Shown: piece by piece, positions 18,873 through 28,279 of the stretch
Numbering within the stretch: position 1 is the first letter of the stretch
Layout of the letters: every line of letters begins with the position of its first letter
Source of the DNA: Pseudomonas sp. KUIN-1
Lineage (GTDB): Bacteria > Pseudomonadota > Gammaproteobacteria > Pseudomonadales > Pseudomonadaceae
Reading direction: 5' to 3'
Assembly: GCF_009176725.1 (NCBI RefSeq)
Contig: NZ_AP020337.1
Location: forward strand, 4,843,501-4,907,500
Length of the DNA stretch: 64,000 bases
Translations under genes and position numbers: made by a program
Notes under the pieces: model-generated
The model's input: only the letters and a program-made list of their open reading frames with translations
What the model was told of the DNA's origin: nothing
Database searches by the model: none

Positions 18873-20015
18873 TTACAGATCGCCGAAGAAACGCTTCACA
18901 CCCTCAAACCAGCCACTGGCTTTCGGAGAGTGGGACTCGTCGTTTTCAAGCGAGGTGCGGAACTCTTCAAGCAGCTCGCGCTGACGCTTGCTCAGGTTGA
19001 CCGGGGTTTCGACGGCAACACGGCACATCAAGTCACCGGCACCACCGCCACGCACTGGAGCGACGCCCTTGCCACGCAAGCGGAACTGCTTGCCGGTCTG
19101 GGTACCTTCGGGGATTTTCAGTTTGACGCGACCGTCGAGCGTCGGCACCTCAAGCTCGCCGCCCAGCGCTGCATCGGTAAAGCTGATAGGCACTTCGCAG
19201 AACAGGTGCTTGCCGTCCCGCTGGAAGATCGCGTGCTCGCGCACATTGATCACGACATACAGGTCGCCGGTCGGGCCACCCTGGGTACCCGCCTCGCCTT
19301 CGCCAGACAGACGAATGCGGTCACCGGTATCGACACCTGGCGGCACTTTGACGGAAAGCGTCTTGGACTCTTCGACGCGGCCTTCGCCGTGGCAGGAATC
19401 GCACGGGTCAGAGATGATCTTGCCGTGGCCGTGGCAGCGCGGACAGGTTTGCTGCACAGAGAAGAACCCCTGCTGCATGCGCACCTGACCAATGCCGCCG
19501 CACGTAGGGCATGTGACCGGCGAAGAACCTTTCTTGGCGCCGCTGCCGTCGCATGGTTTGCAGTTGACCAGCGTCGGAACGCGGATATTCACGTTAGTAC
19601 CGCGAACCGCCTCTTCCAGATTCAGCTCCAGCGTATAGCGCAGGTCGCTGCCACGCTGAGCGCCGCCACGACCACCGCCGCCACCGGCACGGCCGCCGCC
19701 AAAGAAGTCGCTGAACACATCGCCGAAGATATCGGAGAAGTTGGCGCCACCGGCACCGCCACCAAAACCACCGCCGCCACCCATGCTCGGGTCGACACCG
19801 GCATGGCCATACTGATCGTAGGCCGCGCGTTTGCTGGCGTCGGAAAGCACTTCGTAGGCTTCGTTGGCCTCTTTGAACAGCTCTTCCGATGCTTTGTCAT
19901 CAGGGTTGCGGTCAGGGTGATGCTTCATCGCCAGACGGCGATAAGCCTTCTTCAGGTCCGCCTCGCTGGAGCCTCGCTCCACTCCCAACACTTCGTAATA
20001 ATCACGCTTTGCCAT
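18873..20015 (-). CDS. dnaJ: Co-chaperone DnaJ (Hsp40)
   Basis: Delivers unfolded clients to DnaK and stimulates its ATPase. The 380-residue type I protein starts MAKRDYYEVLG (the frame upstream to 20069 is not conserved). It has the J domain with HPD in MKHHPDRNPDD, a Gly/Phe-rich linker rich in GGG (about 75-115), four CxxCxGxG zinc-finger repeats (CKPCDGSG, CPTCGGIG, CPRCHGHG, CDSCHGEG), and the C-terminal substrate-binding domain. It is separated from dnaK by 327 bp, so it may have its own promoter. Confidence 0.98.
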   Translation of the reverse strand: MAKRDYYEVLGVERGSSEADLKKAYRRLAMKHHPDRNPDDKASEELFKEANEAYEVLSDASKRAAYDQYGHAGVDPSMGGGGGFGGGAGGANFSDIFGDVFSDFFGGGRAGGGGGRGGAQRGSDLRYTLELNLEEAVRGTNVNIRVPTLVNCKPCDGSGAKKGSSPVTCPTCGGIGQVRMQQGFFSVQQTCPRCHGHGKIISDPCDSCHGEGRVEESKTLSVKVPPGVDTGDRIRLSGEGEAGTQGGPTGDLYVVINVREHAIFQRDGKHLFCEVPISFTDAALGGELEVPTLDGRVKLKIPEGTQTGKQFRLRGKGVAPVRGGGAGDLMCRVAVETPVNLSKRQRELLEEFRTSLENDESHSPKASGWFEGVKRFFGDL

Positions 20016-20342
20016 AATTCTTCCGCACTCTTGAGGACGTTCGGCGAAGGCTCTCCTGAGCCGCACCAAACTCGTTGAGCCCCATACAGGCCCGGACCCA
20101 ACTCACGTCGATTCAACGATCCTGGTCTTCGTTCAGCAGCCAGATGCATCCGGCCGAGAAAGCGGCAGAATGATTCGCCACGCAGGAGCGTCGCGATCTT
20201 GCCACGTGGCGTGCGGAGCAACTCCACACGCCGAAATTTTTGCCTGTTCCAGACACGCCAACGCGGGAGCAAGCTCCCGCGCGGCGACATCCTACCAGTC
20301 AGCGCTCGAAAGAGGTCAACCGGCTTTCAAGTGAGCCTGCGC
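20016..20342. repeat. dnaK-dnaJ intergenic region with REP-like hairpins
   Basis: This 327-bp gap holds no convincing gene. It contains two strong hairpins: CGCGGGAGC/GCTCCCGCG at 20262-20281 (the typical Pseudomonas REP core GCGGGAGCTTGCTCCCGC) and GGCGTG-T-GGAG/CTCC-G-CACGCC at about 20208-20233. They probably act as a terminator or mRNA stabiliser after dnaK. Confidence 0.6.
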
Positions 20343-22259
20343 TTACTTGTGGTCTTTTACTTCTTCAAACTCGGCGTCGACAACATCGTCAGCCTTGGCA
20401 GTTTCTTCAGCTGGCTTGGCCGCAGCGTCCGGGTTTTCAGCCTGCTCGGCATACATCTTCTGAGCGATTGGCGCGGAAACCTTCGACAGCTCTTCGACCT
20501 TGGCTTCAATGGCAGCCTTGTCGTCGCCCTTGATAGCGGCTTCCAGAGCAACCAGCGCAGCTTCTACCGCAGTCTTCTCTTCAGCAGTGACCTTGTCACC
20601 CGCGTCAGCGATCATCTTGCGAGTCGAGTGGACCAGCGCATCACCCTGGTTACGGGCAGAGGCCAGCTCTTCGAACTTGCGATCTTCTTCGGAGTTGACT
20701 TCAGCATCGCGAACCATCTGCTGAATTTCTTCCTCGGACAGACCGGAGTTGGCCTTGATCACGATGGACTGCTGCTTGCCGGTGGCCTTGTCTTTCGCGC
20801 CAACGTGCAGAATACCGTTTGCGTCGATGTCGAAGGTCACTTCGATCTGTGGCACGCCACGTGGAGCAGGTGGAATCTCGGCCAGGTCGAACTTGCCCAG
20901 AGACTTGTTCTGAGCGGCTTGCTTACGCTCACCCTGCAGGACGTGAATGGTTACCGCGTTCTGGTTGTCATCGGCAGTCGAGAACACCTGGGATTTCTTG
21001 GTAGGAATCGTGGTGTTTTTCTCGATCAGCGCAGTCATCACGCCGCCCATGGTTTCGATACCCAGAGTCAGCGGGCTGACGTCCAGCAGCAGAACGTCTT
21101 TGACATCACCCGCCAAGACTGCGCCCTGAATGGCAGCACCCATGGCAACGGCTTCGTCAGGGTTGACGTCTTTGCGTGCTTCTTTGCCGAAGAACTCGGT
21201 CACCAGCTTCTGAACCAGCGGCATACGTGTCTGACCACCGACCAGAATCACGTCGTTGATCTTGCTCCTGTCGATGCCAGCATCTTTCAGCGCCATTTCG
21301 CAAGGAGCGATGGTGCGCTGAACCAGGTCTTCAACCAGCGATTCCAGTTTGGAGCGGGAAATCTTCACTACCAGGTGCTTCGGACCGGTTGCGTCTGCAG
21401 TGATGTACGGCAGGTTGACTTCGGTCTGGGTGCTGGAAGACAGCTCGATCTTGGCTTTTTCGGCAGCTTCTTTCAGACGCTGCATGGCCAGCGGATCACC
21501 CTTGAGGTTCATGCCGCTTTCTTTCTTGAATTCGTCGACGAAGTAGTCGATCAGACGAATGTCGAAGTCTTCACCACCCAGGAACGTGTCGCCGTTGGTG
21601 GCCAACACTTCGAACTGGTGCTCGCCATCGACTTCAGCGATCTCGATGACCGAGACGTCGAAGGTACCGCCACCCAGGTCATACACGATGACAGTGTGGT
21701 CGCCCTTGGCCTTGTCCATCCCGTAAGCCAGCGCGGCTGCGGTAGGTTCGTTGATGATGCGTTTGACGTCCAGACCGGCAATACGGCCAGCGTCCTTGGT
21801 AGCCTGACGCTGGCTGTCGTTGAAGTAGGCCGGAACGGTGATGACCGCTTCGGTAACCGCTTCACCGAGATAGTCTTCGGCAGTCTTTTTCATTTTCTTC
21901 AGGATTTCAGCGGAAATCTGAGGAGGCGCCATTTTCTGGCCATTCACTTCAACCCAGGCATCACCGTTGTCAGCCTTGACGATCTTGTAAGGGACCATCT
22001 GGATGTCTTTCTGAACGACATCCTCTTCGAACTTGCGACCGATCAGACGCTTAACCGCGTACAGCGTGTTGTGCGGGTTGGTGACCGCCTGACGCTTCGC
22101 GGACTGGCCGACCAGAATCTCGCCATCATTTGCGTAAGCAATGATCGAAGGTGTAGTACGAGTACCTTCGGCGTTCTCGATAACCTTGACGTTACCGTTT
22201 TCCAGAATGGAGACGCAGGAGTTGGTAGTCCCCAGGTCGATACCGATAATTCTGCCCAT
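20343..22259 (-). CDS. dnaK: Chaperone DnaK (Hsp70)
   Basis: ATP-driven chaperone for nascent and stress-damaged proteins. The 638-residue product starts MGRIIGIDLGTTNSCVSI; the frame upstream to 22283 is not conserved. It shows the three Hsp70 signatures (IDLGTTNS, VYDLGGGTFDVSVIEI near 194, VILVGGQTRMPLVQKLV near 335), the linker DVLLLDVSPL, the substrate-binding domain and the acidic C-terminal tail DDVVDAEFEEVKDHK. A sigma-32-type promoter lies just upstream, overlapping the end of grpE. Confidence 0.99.
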   Translation of the reverse strand: MGRIIGIDLGTTNSCVSILENGNVKVIENAEGTRTTPSIIAYANDGEILVGQSAKRQAVTNPHNTLYAVKRLIGRKFEEDVVQKDIQMVPYKIVKADNGDAWVEVNGQKMAPPQISAEILKKMKKTAEDYLGEAVTEAVITVPAYFNDSQRQATKDAGRIAGLDVKRIINEPTAAALAYGMDKAKGDHTVIVYDLGGGTFDVSVIEIAEVDGEHQFEVLATNGDTFLGGEDFDIRLIDYFVDEFKKESGMNLKGDPLAMQRLKEAAEKAKIELSSSTQTEVNLPYITADATGPKHLVVKISRSKLESLVEDLVQRTIAPCEMALKDAGIDRSKINDVILVGGQTRMPLVQKLVTEFFGKEARKDVNPDEAVAMGAAIQGAVLAGDVKDVLLLDVSPLTLGIETMGGVMTALIEKNTTIPTKKSQVFSTADDNQNAVTIHVLQGERKQAAQNKSLGKFDLAEIPPAPRGVPQIEVTFDIDANGILHVGAKDKATGKQQSIVIKANSGLSEEEIQQMVRDAEVNSEEDRKFEELASARNQGDALVHSTRKMIADAGDKVTAEEKTAVEAALVALEAAIKGDDKAAIEAKVEELSKVSAPIAQKMYAEQAENPDAAAKPAEETAKADDVVDAEFEEVKDHK

Positions 22260-22346
22260 CTTTGACTCTCCCGAAACTTGCAAAACTTGGATTTGGTTGC
22301 CGCCAGTGCGTTTACACCGTGCGGTAGCTCTTAAACGCTTGACCTT

Positions 22347-22375
22347 TAAATGGGGGCCTTACAGCTGATTTCAAG
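22347..22375 (-). promoter_or_regulatory. Sigma-32 promoter of dnaK
   Basis: Minus-strand CTTGAA (22375-22370), a 14-base spacer, then CCCCATTTA (22355-22347), a near-consensus heat-shock promoter. The -35 element includes the TGA stop codon of grpE, so grpE and dnaK have separate heat-shock start points in addition to possible read-through. Confidence 0.85.
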
Positions 22376-22934
22376 CCTGCTCGTTGATTGACGGCGTTGC
22401 AGGCGATGGTGCCTTGCTGACCACGACCATGGCCGGGCGCAACAGGCGACCATTAAGCTGATAACCCTTCTGAAATACCTTGAGCACCGTGTTGGGCTCA
22501 ACGTCGGCACTTTCCTGCATGGCCATCGCCTGGTGCTGGTCGGCACTGAACGGTTGACCGTGCGGATCGATGGCTTCCAGCTGATAACGCTTGAGGGTGT
22601 CCTGGAACATCTTCAAGGTCAGCTCGATGCCTTCACGCATCGGGCGAATGCTTTCATCGTCCGGACTGGACAGATCAAGGCCTCGCTCCAGACTGTCGAT
22701 GATCGGCAACAGATCACCGGCAAATTTCTCCAGCGCAAACTTGTGCGCCTTTTCAACATCCTGTTCGGCACGGCGGCGGACATTCTGCAGATCCGCAGCC
22801 ACGCGAAGGGATTGGTCCTGCGCAGCAGCCAGTTGCTCTTCGAGCACCTGCACGCGGGTTGTCAGTTCGTCACCCGCGCCCGCCTCGGCAGCCTGATCCT
22901 GAGCCTGCGCATCCAGATTCTGTTCGTCAGCCAT
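22371..22934 (-). CDS. grpE: Nucleotide exchange factor GrpE
   Basis: Releases ADP from DnaK. The 187-residue protein has an acidic N-terminus, a long coiled coil (about 25-85, including [24 protein letters not shown]) and the C-terminal beta domain with signature [25 protein letters not shown]. It is the first gene of the grpE-dnaK-dnaJ set and has its own sigma-32-like promoter. Confidence 0.98.
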
Positions 22935-22986
22935 ACATGTTCTCCTCTAAAAACGTCCGCGATCCCGATTCGCGCTTCTGCCCACC

Positions 22987-23016
22987 TATATGGGATCGGA
23001 TTTTCCGGCTTCAAGG
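22987..23016 (-). promoter_or_regulatory. Sigma-32 promoter of grpE
   Basis: Minus-strand CCTTGAA (23016-23010), a 15-base spacer, then CCCATATA (22994-22987). This matches the CTTGAA/CCCCAT-T heat-shock consensus and lies about 55 bases ahead of the grpE start. The rest of the 270-bp grpE-recN gap shows no gene. Confidence 0.85.
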
Positions 23017-23204
23017 GTTTCGTGCGATCGAGATACGCATTCCCTGACAAATAATCCGGATTCCAGCCCGACAAAAAATGGCGAAACGACTCAAGAGAGA
23101 CTAAAAACCACTGCAGACCGATGAAATCGAGCTAAGCAAGGGCATTGTCAGCCACAAATAAAACACTGTATAAATAACCAGACAAACAGCCCGGGAGCCG
23201 CTCA

Positions 23205-24878
23205 ATGCTGGTGCACCTTTCCGTACACAACTACGCCATTGTCGAACACCTTGATCTTGAACTGGATCGAGGCATGAGCGTCATCACCGGCGAAACCGGC
23301 GCTGGCAAGTCGATCATGCTCGACGCCCTGGGCCTGACCCTGGGCGACCGTGCCGACAGCGGCGTGGTCAGGCCGGGCGCCGACAAGGCCGACATCCTGG
23401 CCACGTTCGACCTGGGCGACATTCCCGAGGCACAGACCTGGCTCAAAGAGCGCGACCTGGACAACGACGGCCCCTGCATCCTGCGCCGGGTCATCACTGC
23501 CGAAGGTCGGTCACGCTCCTATATCAATGGCTCGCCCTGCCCTCAGGGCGACCTGAAGGCGCTGGGCGAACTGCTCATCGATATTCACAGCCAGCATGAG
23601 CACCAGTCGCTGCTCAAGACCGATACCCATCGGCGCCTGCTCGACGAATACGCGGGCGCAACCGATCTGGCCCGTCAGGTCCATCTCGCCGCACAGCGCT
23701 GGCGGCAGACGCGGCAGGAGCTCGAGCGTCTTTCCAACTCGGGTGACGAGCAACGCGCACGGCATCAGTTGCTGAGCTATCAGCTCGAAGAGCTGGAAAG
23801 CCTGAGCCTGGGCGAAAACGAGCTTGAACAGCTCGAACAGGAACACAAGGACCTGACCAACGCCGAAAGCCTGCTGAGCATTTGCCGACAAGTGGTCGAA
23901 CAGTGCAGCGAAAGCGATTCCGGCAACGTGCTCAATGCCCTGACCGCCAGCCTGCATCGTCTTGGCAGCGTCGACCATTCCCCGTCCGCCCTGAGCGAAG
24001 CCACAGGCCTGCTGTCCAGCGCACAGATCCAGGTAGAAGAAGCGGTAGGAGAACTGAACCGCTTTCTGGATCACTTCGATGCCGACCCAGCCAGGCTGCA
24101 ACAGCTCGAAGAACGCCTCGATGCCATTTACACACTGGCGCGCAAGCACCGCATCCAGCCGGGCGAAGTGGCGACACTGCAACAAAAGCTGCTGGATGAA
24201 ATAGAAACGCTGAATGCCAACGACGAATCCATCGAACGCCTGGAGCATGAAGTGCAGGCATTCGCCCGGCACTATCAGGATAAAGCCCGTGAGCTGAGCG
24301 ACCTGCGCCACAATTCGGCGACGAAACTGGCCAGCGCTGTGGAACAGGAAATTCATCGTCTGGGCATGCCCGGCGGCCGTTTCCAGATCGACCTCAAAGC
24401 CAACGCCAGCGTAGAACCCTCGCCTCACGGCCTGGAGCAGGTGGAGCTACTGGTCAGCGCCAACCCCGGCCAACCACTGAAAGCGCTGGCAAAAGTCGCG
24501 TCGGGGGGTGAGCTGTCGCGCATCAGCCTGGCGATCCAGGTCATCACCGCACAAACTTCGCGGGTGCCGACGCTGGTATTCGATGAAGTGGATGTGGGGA
24601 TTGGCGGACCGACCGCCGAGATCGTAGGGCAACTGCTGCGTCGCCTGGGCGAGCGCGGTCAGGTCATGACCGTCACTCACCTGCCGCAGGTCGCGGCGCA
24701 GGGCCATCAGCACCTGTTCGTGCACAAGGTGCGCGACAACGATGCAACGCGCACAGCGGTGTCCAGGCTCAGCAAGACTGAACGTATAGAGGAAGTCGCC
24801 CGAATGCTGGGCGGCATCGATCTGACCAAGGAATCTCTGGCGCACGCCAAAAAGATGGTCGTTACGGCGAAAAGCTGA
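23205..24878 (+). CDS. recN: DNA repair protein RecN
   Basis: SMC-like ATPase for double-strand-break repair. The 557-residue protein has the N-terminal ATPase half with Walker A GETGAGKSIML at about 29-39, a long central coiled coil (about 155-365), and the C-terminal half with signature LAKVASGGELSRISLA near 425, Walker B TLVFDEVDVGIGG and the D-loop region TVTHLPQVAAQGHQH. It is divergent from grpE, the usual Pseudomonas layout, and convergent with fur; a GGCGACC/GGTCGCC palindrome lies in between at 24896-24911. Confidence 0.98.
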   Translation: MLVHLSVHNYAIVEHLDLELDRGMSVITGETGAGKSIMLDALGLTLGDRADSGVVRPGADKADILATFDLGDIPEAQTWLKERDLDNDGPCILRRVITAEGRSRSYINGSPCPQGDLKALGELLIDIHSQHEHQSLLKTDTHRRLLDEYAGATDLARQVHLAAQRWRQTRQELERLSNSGDEQRARHQLLSYQLEELESLSLGENELEQLEQEHKDLTNAESLLSICRQVVEQCSESDSGNVLNALTASLHRLGSVDHSPSALSEATGLLSSAQIQVEEAVGELNRFLDHFDADPARLQQLEERLDAIYTLARKHRIQPGEVATLQQKLLDEIETLNANDESIERLEHEVQAFARHYQDKARELSDLRHNSATKLASAVEQEIHRLGMPGGRFQIDLKANASVEPSPHGLEQVELLVSANPGQPLKALAKVASGGELSRISLAIQVITAQTSRVPTLVFDEVDVGIGGPTAEIVGQLLRRLGERGQVMTVTHLPQVAAQGHQHLFVHKVRDNDATRTAVSRLSKTERIEEVARMLGGIDLTKESLAHAKKMVVTAKS

Positions 24879-24922
24879 GCTATAGAACGCACAAAGGCGA
24901 CCGCGGTCGCCCCTGTTGCTGA

Positions 24923-25330
24923 TTACGCCTTCTTGTTGCGGACGTAAAGCACCAGATTGTGGTCCACCAGGTCAAAGCCGTGTCTCTCGACAATGGCTTT
25001 TTGAAGCTTCTCGATTTCTTCGTCGAAGAATTCGATCACCTCACCCGATTCCACATTGACCATGTGGTCGTGGTGGCCGCCATCAGCCAGCTCGAACACA
25101 GCATGACCGCCGTCGAAATTGTGGCGCACCACCAGCCCAGCGGACTCGAACTGAGTCAGAACACGGTAAACCGTGGCCAGACCGACGTCCTCGCTGGCCT
25201 CCATGAGAGCCTTGTAGACATCCTCGGCACTCATGTGGCGTTGCTCTGCAGAATCGAGCATTTGCAGTATTTTGACCCGCGGTAGGGTTACCTTGAGTCC
25301 TACTTTACGTAGTTCGCTATTTTCAACCAT
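24923..25330 (-). CDS. fur: Ferric uptake regulator Fur
   Basis: Iron-responsive repressor. The 135-residue protein starts MVENSELRKVGLKVTLPRVKILQ (a longer frame to 25426 runs through the divergent promoter region and is not used). The winged helix includes the recognition segment DVGLATVYRVLTQFESAGLV; metal-binding residues sit in GGHHDHMVNVESGEVIEFFDEEIEKLQ. It is divergent from bamE, the known fur-omlA arrangement with overlapping promoters in pseudomonads. Confidence 0.98.
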   Translation of the reverse strand: MVENSELRKVGLKVTLPRVKILQMLDSAEQRHMSAEDVYKALMEASEDVGLATVYRVLTQFESAGLVVRHNFDGGHAVFELADGGHHDHMVNVESGEVIEFFDEEIEKLQKAIVERHGFDLVDHNLVLYVRNKKA

Positions 25331-25428
25331 GGTCAGCTTTCTCGCAGACGCTGCTTCGCAGCTTCTCTTAATGCAGGTATGATCGGAGTTTACGTTGTCC
25401 CAGCCAAGATAGTGGAAGTCGCCCACCG

Positions 25429-25950
25429 ATGCAAAACACCAAGCTCTTGCTAACCAGTTTCACCTTCGTGGGACTGCTCGCACTCGCCGGTTGTTCATTC
25501 CCCGGGGTTTACAAAATCGACATCCAGCAGGGTAATGTCGTCACGCAGGACATGATAGACCAGTTACGCCCCGGAATGACCCGGCGGCAAGTACGGTTTA
25601 TCATGGGCAACCCCCTGCTGACCGACACTTTCCACTCCGATCGGTGGGATTACCTGTACAGCCTGCAGCCAGGTGGCGGTGAACGCCAGCAGGAGCGTGT
25701 CAGCCTCATATTCAACGGTAATGACCAGCTCGTGAGCCTGTCTGGTGACTTCATGCCCGGCGTCAGCCGCGATGAAGCCATTCTCGGCAAGGACAGCAAC
25801 ACCACTGTCCCGGCAGAGAACCAGCCAGTGCAGCAGCCTGAAGAGCCGGCCAAGCCAGGTTCGTTGCTGGATAAAATCCAGAAAGACGTGGACAGCGTCG
25901 AGACCGTACCGGTCCCGACTCAGGAACCGCTGGACACCAACTCCCGGTAG
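25429..25950 (+). CDS. bamE: Outer membrane assembly lipoprotein BamE (OmlA/SmpA)
   Basis: Small lipoprotein of the BAM complex that inserts beta-barrel proteins. The 173-residue precursor has a signal peptide with lipobox LALAGC (cleavage before Cys22), then the SmpA/OmlA domain with QGNVVTQDMIDQLRPGMTRRQVRFIMGNPL and the FHSDRWDYLYSL motif. The C-terminal extension rich in Pro/Glu/Gln (about 125-173) is usual in Pseudomonas. It is transcribed away from fur and ends in a strong terminator. Confidence 0.96.
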   Translation: MQNTKLLLTSFTFVGLLALAGCSFPGVYKIDIQQGNVVTQDMIDQLRPGMTRRQVRFIMGNPLLTDTFHSDRWDYLYSLQPGGGERQQERVSLIFNGNDQLVSLSGDFMPGVSRDEAILGKDSNTTVPAENQPVQQPEEPAKPGSLLDKIQKDVDSVETVPVPTQEPLDTNSR

Positions 25951-25965
25951 TCCAAAGCGTCCAAC

Positions 25966-25993
25966 AAAAAGCCCGGCATGCCGGGCTTTTTTG
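25966..25993. terminator. Bidirectional terminator between bamE and rnfH
   Basis: Perfect stem AAAAAGCCCGGC/GCCGGGCTTTTT with A and T tracts on both sides, so it can serve bamE on the plus strand and rnfH on the minus strand. Confidence 0.9.
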
Positions 25994-26014
25994 TGCTTTC
26001 CATTCAGCCTGCGT

Positions 26015-26329
26015 TCAGCCGGGAAGCCCTCTTTTCTCACGCGCCCTGGCGGCACGCAGACGCCTGATCTCCATGGGGTCGGCCACCAGCGGACGATAAA
26101 TCTCTATCCGCTCACCCGCCTCCAGCACCCGCGCAGCAGGATCAGTCACCACCTTGCCGAAGATACCCACGGCACACTGGCCAAGATCCAGTTCGGGAAA
26201 CTCCTTGTCCATGCCGCTGAGTGCCAGCGCCTGACGCACCGAAGAACCGGTCGGTACATCGACTGTCTTCAATACCTGGCGCTGTACAGAGGCGTAGACC
26301 ACCTCTATCTGAATCGATGCGTCAGCCAT
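26015..26329 (-). CDS. rnfH: RnfH family ubiquitin-like protein (RatB-like)
   Basis: Small beta-grasp protein of unproven function found next to ratA in many proteobacteria. The 104-residue product starts MADASIQIEVVYASVQRQ; the frame upstream to 26491 is shifted ratA sequence. Family marks are the VDVPTGSSVRQALALSG segment and VLEAGERIEIYRPLVADPMEIRRLRAARA. It overlaps the end of ratA by eight bases, so the two are coupled. Confidence 0.9.
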   Translation of the reverse strand: MADASIQIEVVYASVQRQVLKTVDVPTGSSVRQALALSGMDKEFPELDLGQCAVGIFGKVVTDPAARVLEAGERIEIYRPLVADPMEIRRLRAARAREKRGLPG

Positions 26330-26755
26330 GCAGCTCTTTCGCTCGCTGGCAGAACGCATCCACCAGCGTGTTGGCTGCCTGATTGAACAGCGGCCCCAGC
26401 GTGGCGCGAACGATGGTGCCGGCATAATCGAAGGACAGATCCAGACTGATCTTGCAGGCTTTATCGCCCAGCGGCTTGAATGTCCAGACACCGTGGAACT
26501 GTTCGAACGGCCCTTCGACCAGGTCCATCACGATCGACTCGCCGGGAACCAGGGTGTTGCGCGTCATGAACTTCTGGCTCAGCCCCCCTTGGCGATCTCC
26601 AGGCTAGCGCGCATCTGCGCCTCACTGGCTTCAACCACGGTAGCGGACGAGCACCACGGCAGGAACTCGGGATAACGAGCCACATCATTGACCAGGTCAT
26701 AAAGAAACCCGGCCGGGTACGGCAGTAAAGCAGAGCGTTGTATATGCGTAGTCAT
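26322..26755 (-). pseudogene. ratA: ratA (COQ10/START-family), broken by a one-base frameshift
   Basis: RatA is a START-like protein that in E. coli can block 70S formation and is related to ubiquinone-binding COQ10. The ATG at 26755 opens MTTHIQRSALLPYPAGFLYD...RASLEIAKGG and then hits TGA at 26579-26581. The rest (QKFMTRNTLVPGESIVMDLVEGP...DAFCQRAKELHG) continues in another frame to 26322. Adding one base in the run of six G (plus-strand C 26583-26588) restores a 144-residue protein of normal length, so a single base is missing there. It could be a true loss-of-function, a slippage-controlled gene or a sequencing error. A shorter product from the ATG at 26567 is conceivable but would lack half of the fold. 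Confidence 0.85.
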
Positions 26756-26762
26756 GTGAGCG

Positions 26763-28166
26763 TCATTTCCAGAGCTGAGCGGCAAACACCACAAGAATGC
26801 CGAGCGGCGCCACGTAGCGCATCAAAAAGTACGTCAGGTTGAAGAGCAGCGGACTGCGAATCGACAATTCGTCGCGCACCGTCTCACGGCTCATCACCCA
26901 ACCAGCGAATACTACAAAACACAACCCACCCAGCGGCAACATGATCCGCGAAGTGAAGAAATCAATGACTCCGAAGAAGTCCAGGCCAGTCGATGCGCCC
27001 CATTGATAGAGGTGGAATGCGCCTCCATCGTTCACGAAAAACTTGGCTTTTTGCCAGATATTGAACGAGAACACCGTGCCCAGCCCGACAAACCAGCAGG
27101 TAAAGGCCAGCCAGAACGTCACCCAGGCGCGACGAATACGGGTGCGCTCGACCAGATAGGCGACCATCGGCTCAAGTAACGAAATCGCCGAACTCCAGGC
27201 TGCAACGGCCACCAATACGAAGAACACGATGCCCATCAACTGGCCGAACGCGACGTTGCCGAATGCATACGGCAACGTGACGAACATCAGGCCCGGCCCC
27301 TCGCTGGGGTTAAGGCCTGCTGCGAACACGATGGGGAACAGCGCAAGGCCAGCCAACAGCGAAACGAAGGTATCGAGCAACGCGATGCCGACAACCGTGC
27401 TGCTGATCGACGCGCCTTTGGTCATGTACGCGCCGTAGACCATGATCGAGCCCACACCGACGCTCAGGGAAAAGAACGCATGGCCCATCGCGGGCAGCAA
27501 GCCATCCAGCACCTTCTCGGGATTGAAGTCGAACATGAAATGCACGCCTTCCATGAAATGCCCGGTGGTCAGGCTGTAGCCCAACAGCGCCAGCATCAGC
27601 AGGAACAGCATCGGCATCATGATACGCAGGCTTTTCTCCAGCCCCGCCTCGACACCCTTGCCGATCACCACCGCCGACAGCAGCATGAAAATGGTGTGCC
27701 ACAGAATCAGACGCCATGGGTCGGCAATCACCGCACCGAAATACGCACCGACCTGATCCGGCGACACACCCTGAAAGTCGCCGCGCCCCATGTCGATGAT
27801 GTAATCCAGCGACCAACCGCCCACCACACTATAAAAGGAGAGAATCAGCAGCGCCGTGATCATCCCGGCAAACGCACCCCAGGACCAGCGCGGCGAATGC
27901 CCCGCTTCCTGCGCCAGCGTCTTGAGCGCATTCGCAGGACTGAGCCGGGAACGACGACCAATCAGCGTCTCGGCGATCATGACCGGAATACCGATCAGCG
28001 CGATGCACGCCAGAAAAACCAGTACAAATGCACCGCCGCCGTAGGCACCGACCATGTACGGAAATTTCCAGATACTGCCCAGCCCCACAGCAGAGCCGGT
28101 GGCAGCCAGGATGAACACCCAGCGGCTTGCCCAGCTACCGTGGACCGAAACCTTGTCCGTCGACAT
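26763..28166 (-). CDS. Sodium-dependent transporter of the NSS (SNF) family
   Basis: Neurotransmitter:sodium symporter homologue, likely importing an amino acid or similar solute with Na+; the substrate cannot be told. The 467-residue protein starts MSTDKVSVHGSWASRW (the frame upstream runs into the smpB promoter). TM1 carries the unwound Na+-site motif ATGSAVGLGSIWKFPYM, followed by GGGAFVLVF, and about eleven to twelve membrane segments can be counted. It is divergent from smpB and lies just upstream of the broken ratA. Confidence 0.9.
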   Translation of the reverse strand: MSTDKVSVHGSWASRWVFILAATGSAVGLGSIWKFPYMVGAYGGGAFVLVFLACIALIGIPVMIAETLIGRRSRLSPANALKTLAQEAGHSPRWSWGAFAGMITALLILSFYSVVGGWSLDYIIDMGRGDFQGVSPDQVGAYFGAVIADPWRLILWHTIFMLLSAVVIGKGVEAGLEKSLRIMMPMLFLLMLALLGYSLTTGHFMEGVHFMFDFNPEKVLDGLLPAMGHAFFSLSVGVGSIMVYGAYMTKGASISSTVVGIALLDTFVSLLAGLALFPIVFAAGLNPSEGPGLMFVTLPYAFGNVAFGQLMGIVFFVLVAVAAWSSAISLLEPMVAYLVERTRIRRAWVTFWLAFTCWFVGLGTVFSFNIWQKAKFFVNDGGAFHLYQWGASTGLDFFGVIDFFTSRIMLPLGGLCFVVFAGWVMSRETVRDELSIRSPLLFNLTYFLMRYVAPLGILVVFAAQLWK

Positions 28167-28279
28167 TATCGAAACGCCCAGCCAAAAAAGATCGCGCATT
28201 GTCCGGGATTCAACCTTTGTGCTCAAGCACGCGCTTTCCCGTAGCCGACATTGATGCAACTGCCTATAATGCGCCCCCT

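Noticed and set aside
24923..25426. Longer Fur start at 25426
   Set aside because: The extra 32 residues come from the fur-bamE promoter region; MVENSELRK is the conserved start.
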